Origin: Syntrophaceae bacterium
GTDB taxonomy: Bacteria > Desulfobacterota > Syntrophia > Syntrophales > UBA2210
Assembly (NCBI GenBank): GCA_030619435.1
Contig: JAUXBI010000045.1
Span: forward strand, 1-9,302
Length of the DNA: 9,302 nt
Reading direction: 5' to 3'
Part shown: positions 5,149-9,302 of the stretch, in pieces
Position numbering within the stretch: position 1 is the first letter of the stretch
Layout of the letters: every line of letters starts with the position of its first letter
Program-made: the position numbers and the translations under genes
Notes under the pieces: generated by a model
The model's input: only the letters and a program-made list of their open reading frames with translations
Told to the model about the DNA's origin: nothing
Database searches by the model: none

Positions 5149-6132
5149 TCCCGCCTGTTTCTCCGCCGCGTCCAGCATATGACAGGCCACCATGCTGCGG
5201 TATCCATATATTTCTCTCAGTGCGGGTGATTCACGCCTGCATATGTCGCCCCGGATCATGCAGCGTGGATGAAACGCGCATCCCGGGGGGATATCGATGA
5301 GGGACGGCATTACTCCCGGTATCTGGTTCAGTCTGGTTCCGGGGTTGCGGCCGTCGGGGAGGGCCTTTATGAGCCCCTGTGTGTAGGGATGCAGCGGATT
5401 GTCGATGATATCCTCAGTCGGTCCCGCTTCCACTATCTTGCCGGCATACATTACCGCAATCTTCTGCGTTACCTGCGATACCACGGCAAGATCGTGCGTA
5501 ATAAGGATAAGTCCCGTTCCTTCCGATTCACATAGTTCAAGAAGCAGATCCATAATTTCCGCCTGTATGGTAACGTCAAGCGCGGTTGAGGGTTCATCCG
5601 CTATGACAAGCGCTGGATCGGTGAGAAGGGCGATGGCGATTACGATGCGCTGGCGCATTCCTCCCGAAAACTCGTGCGGGTATTGTTTCAGACGTTTTTC
5701 AGGAGAAGGGATGTGAACCTTTCGCAGTTTTTTAAGTGCGATACCTTCCGCGTCTTTTCTGGATATGTCCATGTGCGCCTGCAGCGTTTCAACCATCTGT
5801 GTGCCTATGGTAAGGACGGGATTGAGGGTCATCATCGGGTCTTGGAATATCATGCTGATAAGGTTTCCGCGTATGTGACGCATCCCTTCGTCCGTCAATC
5901 TGGTCAGGTCCCTGCCCTCGAAGATAACACTGCCTCCGGAGATATAACCAGGTTTGCTTATCAGATTGATGATGGAAAACCCCGTCACCGATTTGCCTGC
6001 CCCGCTTTCTCCGACCAGACCGAGGCGCTCACTCCTGTCCAGTGTGAAACTCACGCCGTTTATGGCTGTGAGGTCACCCATTCTAAGGCCGAACTTGACT
6101 TCCAGGTCTTTTACTTCCAACAGGTGGTTCAT
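5131..6132 (-). CDS. oppD: Oligopeptide/dipeptide ABC transporter ATP-binding protein, OppD/DppD type
   Basis: A 333-residue ATPase. Motifs: Walker A GESGAGKS (41-48), Q-loop I-F-Q97-D, signature FSGGMRQR (155-162), Walker B LVIADEP (D179, E180), D-loop STALDVT, and switch H213. The C-terminal extension typical of the Opp/Dpp ATPases follows: NPLHPYTQGLIKALP, then I-P-P-G-C285, C291, C298 and C317. Four cysteines in that region match the ligand set reported for a [4Fe-4S] cluster in OppD/DppD-type subunits. The gene starts 9 nt after the permease C stop; the nearest ribosome site is AAGGGG, about 12 nt upstream, inside the end of permease C. It ends in an ATGA that would once have overlapped the start of the F ATPase gene. 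It acts with OppF under the permeases in the cytosol. Confidence 0.95.
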   Translation of the reverse strand: MNHLLEVKDLEVKFGLRMGDLTAINGVSFTLDRSERLGLVGESGAGKSVTGFSIINLISKPGYISGGSVIFEGRDLTRLTDEGMRHIRGNLISMIFQDPMMTLNPVLTIGTQMVETLQAHMDISRKDAEGIALKKLRKVHIPSPEKRLKQYPHEFSGGMRQRIVIAIALLTDPALVIADEPSTALDVTIQAEIMDLLLELCESEGTGLILITHDLAVVSQVTQKIAVMYAGKIVEAGPTEDIIDNPLHPYTQGLIKALPDGRNPGTRLNQIPGVMPSLIDIPPGCAFHPRCMIRGDICRRESPALREIYGYRSMVACHMLDAAEKQAGANVAK

Positions 6133-6141
6133 GACAGACTA

Positions 6142-7059
6142 TTACCCCTTGTACAATTTCGGATTCAACACGTCTCTCAACCAGTCGCCCAGTAGATTTA
6201 TCACCAGCACGAAGACTACCAGCAGTATTCCCGGGAAGAGAGTAATCCACCAGGAACCGCTGAAAATATACTCAAAACCGGAGTTTATGAGGGATCCCAG
6301 GGAAGGTTTCGTAATCGGCATGCCCAGTCCGAGGAAGGAAAGCGCCGCCTCACTCATCACGGCATTGGCCACCTGTATCGTGGAAATGACAAGTACCGGG
6401 GACATGGTGTTGGGCAGGATGTGCCTCCACCTGATTCTCCTTGGACTCAGCCCTATAACACGGGCGGCCTCCACATATTCCTTGTTTTTCTCACCCAGCA
6501 CAGAGGCCCGCACCGTCCTGGCATACTGGGGCCACTCGGCCAGACCGATGATCAGCACAAGGAGGGGAACGGCCAGCTGTTCGTAGCGGCTCACCCCGAA
6601 GGCAACCTGGAATATGGCGCTGATCATAATGGCAACCATAAGGGTGGAGAATGAAAGCTGGACGTCCGCTATACGCATCAGAAACGAATCAACTTTCCCC
6701 CCCGCGTATCCGGAGATCATGCCTATGAAAATGCCTATGATCGCCTGTAGGAAGACCGCCCCGCAACCGATCATGACGGAAAGGCGCAGGCCGTACAGCA
6801 TGGTGCTCAGGAGACCCCTTCCCTGAATGTCCGTTCCCAGGATAAAATCCGGATTTCCTTCTTCCATCCATGATGGGGGCATTTCCGCGTTCATGATATC
6901 AATGCTGGCTGTGTCGTAGGGATTGTGAGGCGCGATGACCGGAGCCAGAATGCTGAGCAGGATAAGTGTCAGAAGAACCACGAAACTTACAATGGCGACC
7001 CGGTCGCGCTTGAAGCTGTGCAGAAAGTATGAATTCTTAAAGCGTTTCCACTGTTTCAT
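6142..7059 (-). CDS. oppC: Oligopeptide/dipeptide ABC transporter permease, OppC/DppC type
   Basis: A 305-residue inner-membrane protein of normal family length. The N-terminal cytosolic stretch and first membrane helix (about 21-43) match the OppC N-terminal domain. The family hallmark L-G-T-D-I-Q-G-R-G (about 74-82) with the following LYGLRLS is present. Further helices lie at about 95-117, 135-156, 163-180 and 270-293. The EAA loop that docks the ATPases is E-Y-V-E-A-A-R-V-I-G-L-S (194-205), ending R-H-I-L-P-N. The start ATG overlaps the permease B stop (ATGA), with GGGAAG just upstream as ribosome site, so B and C are translationally coupled. It forms the channel with permease B. Confidence 0.95.
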   Translation of the reverse strand: MKQWKRFKNSYFLHSFKRDRVAIVSFVVLLTLILLSILAPVIAPHNPYDTASIDIMNAEMPPSWMEEGNPDFILGTDIQGRGLLSTMLYGLRLSVMIGCGAVFLQAIIGIFIGMISGYAGGKVDSFLMRIADVQLSFSTLMVAIMISAIFQVAFGVSRYEQLAVPLLVLIIGLAEWPQYARTVRASVLGEKNKEYVEAARVIGLSPRRIRWRHILPNTMSPVLVISTIQVANAVMSEAALSFLGLGMPITKPSLGSLINSGFEYIFSGSWWITLFPGILLVVFVLVINLLGDWLRDVLNPKLYKG

Positions 7060-8030
7060 TTTCTTCCCGTTATCCTTACTGTGGGATTAACCAGGCCGTA
7101 GATGATATCCACTATCGTATTGACCACAACAAATAACGCGCCAACCACTATTATGTATGCCACGAGGAGGGATGTGTCGGAGCGTTCGACCGCTTCGAGA
7201 AACATGAATCCCATTCCCTGCCACTGGAAGACCGTTTCTGTGAGAATGGTATAGGCGATAAGTATGCCCAGTTGAACCCCGCCGACGGTGATCACGGGAA
7301 GGAGCGTGTTCTTGAATGCATGCAGGAACCAGATACGCCAGCGTGAGAGACCCTTTGCCCAGGCGAATTTAACGTATTCTGTCTCCAGTATCTCCATCAT
7401 CTCCGAACGTATCAGGCGTATGAAGAGGGGAAGCATAATAGAGGAAAGCGCAATGCTCGGCAGTATAAGATGTTTCAGCCCGTCCAGTGTAAAAAAACCG
7501 CTCTCCCACCCCCATATATTGACCGTCTCTCCACGGCCAAACGACGGCATCCAGTGCAGTTCCACCGCGAAGATATATATGAGGATTATTGCGGTCAGGA
7601 ATACCGGTATGGAAACACCCACGATACTTCCGCCCATGATGATTCTGGAAGGCAGGTTCCTGGGGTTTATAGCGGTATAGATGCCGAGCGGAATAGACAG
7701 AAGAATTATTATAAGACTGCTTGCAAAGACAAGCTCAAGGGTTGCCGGGGCCTTTGACAGGATTACTTCAAGGGTTGGCCTTTTGAAGAAGAAAGACATG
7801 CCCAGATCACCGTGGACGGCGTTTTTTATAAAGCGGACATACTGTGTAAGAAAAGGGTCGTTAAGCCCCAGCTTATCCCGCAGGGCATCCCTTTCGGCGA
7901 CTGAAACAGAGACCCCCACGATATCCCTGACGGGATCTCCAATCTTCTGTTTTATGGAGAAACCCAGCAGGCCGATCACAAGCATTACAATGATGGCCTG
8001 CGTTATCCGGCGGACAATGAACGCGAACAT
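7056..8030 (-). CDS. oppB: Oligopeptide/dipeptide ABC transporter permease, OppB/DppB type
   Basis: A 324-residue inner-membrane protein if started at ATG 8030 (MFAFIVRRITQAI), which matches the usual family N-terminus: basic residues, then helix 1 at about 10-26. The open frame to 8129 is rejected as a start because it would run through the spacer hairpin region and encode no family sequence. Other helices lie at about 98-120, 134-158, 186-208, 242-265 and 287-313. The EAA loop is E-Y-V-K-F-A-W-A-K-G-L-S (about 218-229). A conserved-type periplasmic stretch (K-L-G-L-N-D-P, G-D-L-G-M-S-F) follows helix 1. The stop overlaps the OppC start by 4 nt. The ribosome site is modest (CAGG about 8 nt upstream). 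Confidence 0.94.
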   Translation of the reverse strand: MFAFIVRRITQAIIVMLVIGLLGFSIKQKIGDPVRDIVGVSVSVAERDALRDKLGLNDPFLTQYVRFIKNAVHGDLGMSFFFKRPTLEVILSKAPATLELVFASSLIIILLSIPLGIYTAINPRNLPSRIIMGGSIVGVSIPVFLTAIILIYIFAVELHWMPSFGRGETVNIWGWESGFFTLDGLKHLILPSIALSSIMLPLFIRLIRSEMMEILETEYVKFAWAKGLSRWRIWFLHAFKNTLLPVITVGGVQLGILIAYTILTETVFQWQGMGFMFLEAVERSDTSLLVAYIIVVGALFVVVNTIVDIIYGLVNPTVRITGRK

Positions 8031-8057
8031 ATAGAATACCTGACGGCAAATGGGTGA

Positions 8058-8098
8058 GGGATTAAGGATCAGGGGATTATTCCCTTGCCCCTTAACCC
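8058..8098 (-). promoter_or_regulatory. Interrupted hairpin in the oppA-oppB spacer
   Basis: GGG, TTAAGG and AGGG (8058-8074) pair in register with CCCT, CCTTAA and CCC (8082-8098), giving a long interrupted stem just upstream of oppB. Hairpins at this position are common in ABC operons, where they favour the upstream binding-protein message over the permease genes. That role here is inferred. Confidence 0.55.
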
Positions 8099-8121
8099 GG
8101 CAGAAGCGGTTGACAATACAT

Positions 8122-8156
8122 GGGGGCAAAACCCGCTGTCAGCAGATATTGCCCCC
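8122..8156 (-). promoter_or_regulatory. 8-bp perfect hairpin 50 nt after the oppA-like stop
   Basis: GGGGGCAA (8122-8129) and TTGCCCCC (8149-8156) are perfect complements around a 19-nt loop. It starts about 50 nt beyond the stop of the binding-protein gene on the - strand. No T-run follows. It may protect the binding-protein transcript end or cause partial termination. Confidence 0.5.
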
Positions 8157-8206
8157 GGTTCATCTAAGCGTTTGTGAAATGAAAATCCCTTGCGGGTGAC
8201 ATCATG

Positions 8207-9302
8207 TTATTTGATTACGAGGTCACCAAAGTAAGGGAAGTTCTGGACATTTACAATACGTCTTATGCCCACCTTGTTCTTGCCGGCCCATGAGAGATTC
8301 TGCCAGTGGAAGGGCACGAACGCGGCATCATCATACAGTATCTGCTCGACCCTTTGAAGCATGGCCGATCTTTTCACGAGGTCGGTCTCTGTCTGAGAGG
8401 CAAGCACAAGTTTGTCCACCTCGGGATTGCAGTAATTTCCGCTGTTATACTGGCCGTAACCGGTCTCCTTGTCGGGGCACATCAGCAGGAACTCGGTGTA
8501 ATTGGCGGAGTCTTCCGTGTCCGGGTGCCATCCGATTATCTGCATGTCCGCTACCTGTGCGTCGAACTGATCCCAGTACTGAGCCTTGGGCATGGTTTTG
8601 AGATTTACCTTTATCTTAATCTTGGCCAGCATTGTCGCGAAGGCCTCGGCAATTTTTTCATCATTGACATACCGGTTATTAGGAGAAATCATCGTGCATT
8701 CGAAGCCATTCGCGTAACCGGCTTCCTTCATCAGGGCTTTGGCCTTCTTAAGATTGTAACGCGGGATCAGAGTTTCCTTATATCCGGCGAAGCCTTTGGG
8801 CGCCTGCTGGGCGGCCACGGAAGCTGTCCCCTTCATGATCTTCTTGACGATTCCCTTGTTATTTGTCGCGTACACTATGGCTTGGCGGACCAGCTTATTC
8901 GCAAGTTCGGGAGAGCGTTTCGAGTTCAACTGACAGGTGATAATCCTGCTGCCCGACAGGGTAATCAGTTTGCTTTTTTTATCTTTTCTGATTCTCGAGT
9001 AATCCTGGGGCGGTACCGGCATAATGAAGTCGACATCGCCTGAAAGGAGTGCTGCCACACGAGTGGCGTCATTCTTAATGGGTGTAAGTATGATCTTGTC
9101 AACATTTCCCGGAGATTTTTTATCCCAGTAGTCAGGGAACTCTTCAAATACGATTTTTACGCCCTGTTCACGGCTGGTTACCCGGTACTTGCCGGTTCCC
9201 GATTCGTTGTTGAGCGCGAAAGACGGGCCGATCTTTACAATTGCGTCCTTCTGCTGGCCGTTTTTATCAGTCCCGGTGTAAAATTTGCTGTCCATCGGGA
9301 AG
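8207..9302 (-). CDS. oppA: Extracellular solute-binding protein, SBP family 5 (OppA/DppA type), N-terminus outside window
   Basis: About 364 C-terminal residues of a periplasmic peptide-binding protein. The frame is still open at the window edge (F-P before the first visible Met), so the ATG at 9295 is internal and roughly the first 150 residues, including the signal peptide, are missing; family members are usually about 500-540 residues. Family features in order: G-T-G-K-Y-R-V near the visible N-terminus, D-Y-W-D, the 'KNDATRVAALLSGDVDF' pattern, V-R-Q-A-I-V-Y-A-T, Y-N-L-K-K-A-K-A-L-M-K-E-A-G-Y, W-H-P-D-T-E-D, and a final Q-I-L-Y-D-D-A-A-F-V-P-F-H-W. It is first in the operon and delivers substrate to the OppB/C channel. 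The exact ligand (peptides of some length, or another family-5 ligand such as nickel or sugars) cannot be told from this part. Confidence 0.93.
   Translation of the reverse strand, partial: FPMDSKFYTGTDKNGQQKDAIVKIGPSFALNNESGTGKYRVTSREQGVKIVFEEFPDYWDKKSPGNVDKIILTPIKNDATRVAALLSGDVDFIMPVPPQDYSRIRKDKKSKLITLSGSRIITCQLNSKRSPELANKLVRQAIVYATNNKGIVKKIMKGTASVAAQQAPKGFAGYKETLIPRYNLKKAKALMKEAGYANGFECTMISPNNRYVNDEKIAEAFATMLAKIKIKVNLKTMPKAQYWDQFDAQVADMQIIGWHPDTEDSANYTEFLLMCPDKETGYGQYNSGNYCNPEVDKLVLASQTETDLVKRSAMLQRVEQILYDDAAFVPFHWQNLSWAGKNKVGIRRIVNVQNFPYFGDLVIK

Noticed and set aside
5067..5207. 47-codon N-terminal extension of oppF with a GWVERSETQQ stretch
   Set aside because: It overlaps the end of oppD in another frame and translates an intergenic repeat. 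The family N-terminus begins at the Met at 5066.
5674..6586. Long + strand open frames opposite oppD and oppC
   Set aside because: The - strand frames have complete ABC transporter motifs. The + strand translations are proline/arginine-rich shadows.
8031..8129. 33-codon N-terminal extension of oppB
   Set aside because: It reads through a hairpin spacer, encodes no membrane or family sequence, and the usual permease N-terminus starts at 8030.
8306..9043. 245-codon + strand open frame opposite the binding-protein gene
   Set aside because: It is a shadow of the GC-rich oppA-like gene, with no recognisable domain or good ribosome site.
1..9302. CRISPR array, tRNA or rRNA genes, complete insertion sequence
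   Set aside because: No regularly spaced repeats, no tRNA-like cloverleaf recognised and no transposase frame seen on either strand.

Overview
The window looks like a chromosomal segment of a Gram-negative bacterium. A complete peptide-type ABC importer operon, lipobox and signal-peptide proteins, and intergenic palindromic repeats are the grounds for this. The repeats resemble ones I associate with Desulfobacterota (delta-proteobacteria) or Nitrospirota, but that placement is a weak inference. There is a clear change in composition. Roughly 1-3200 is AT-rich (hand counts of sample lines about 38-42% GC), while about 3240-9302 is richer (about 58-60% in sampled lines).

Layout. On the + strand at the left edge lie the 3' end of a membrane protein gene (VanZ-like by pattern), then two tandem paralogous genes for small exported or membrane-anchored coiled-coil proteins (309-851 and 941-1792). 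Both paralogs have near-perfect Shine-Dalgarno sequences. The second carries a C-terminal Hint (intein/hedgehog-type autoprocessing) domain of 132 residues, followed by a 15-residue Gly/Asp tail. The key splicing residues appear intact: Cys1, TxxH, terminal His-Asn and a following Ser. I consider this bacterial intein-like domain in a small secreted protein, next to its Hint-free paralog, the most interesting item in the window.

On the - strand, reading from the right edge leftwards, is an oligopeptide/dipeptide ABC importer operon: substrate-binding protein (5' part cut off by the window), permease B, permease C, ATPase D and ATPase F. B and C overlap by ATGA, and C and D are 9 nt apart. The 176-nt spacer between the binding protein and permease B holds two hairpins that could separate expression levels. 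Between the two ATPase genes a 68-nt insertion, containing a repeat with an inverted-repeat core, seems to have duplicated the original stop/start junction. Beyond the operon, still on the - strand, come a class I SAM methyltransferase gene and a lipoprotein gene with an apparent alpha/alpha-barrel fold. Both are separated from their upstream neighbours by palindromic spacers.

How it works together: the five opp/dpp-like genes build one importer, with a periplasmic binding protein, two membrane channels and two ATPases. The paralog pair is a separate small system whose second member is predicted to mature by self-splicing or self-cleavage after or during export. Nothing in the sequence links it functionally to the transporter.
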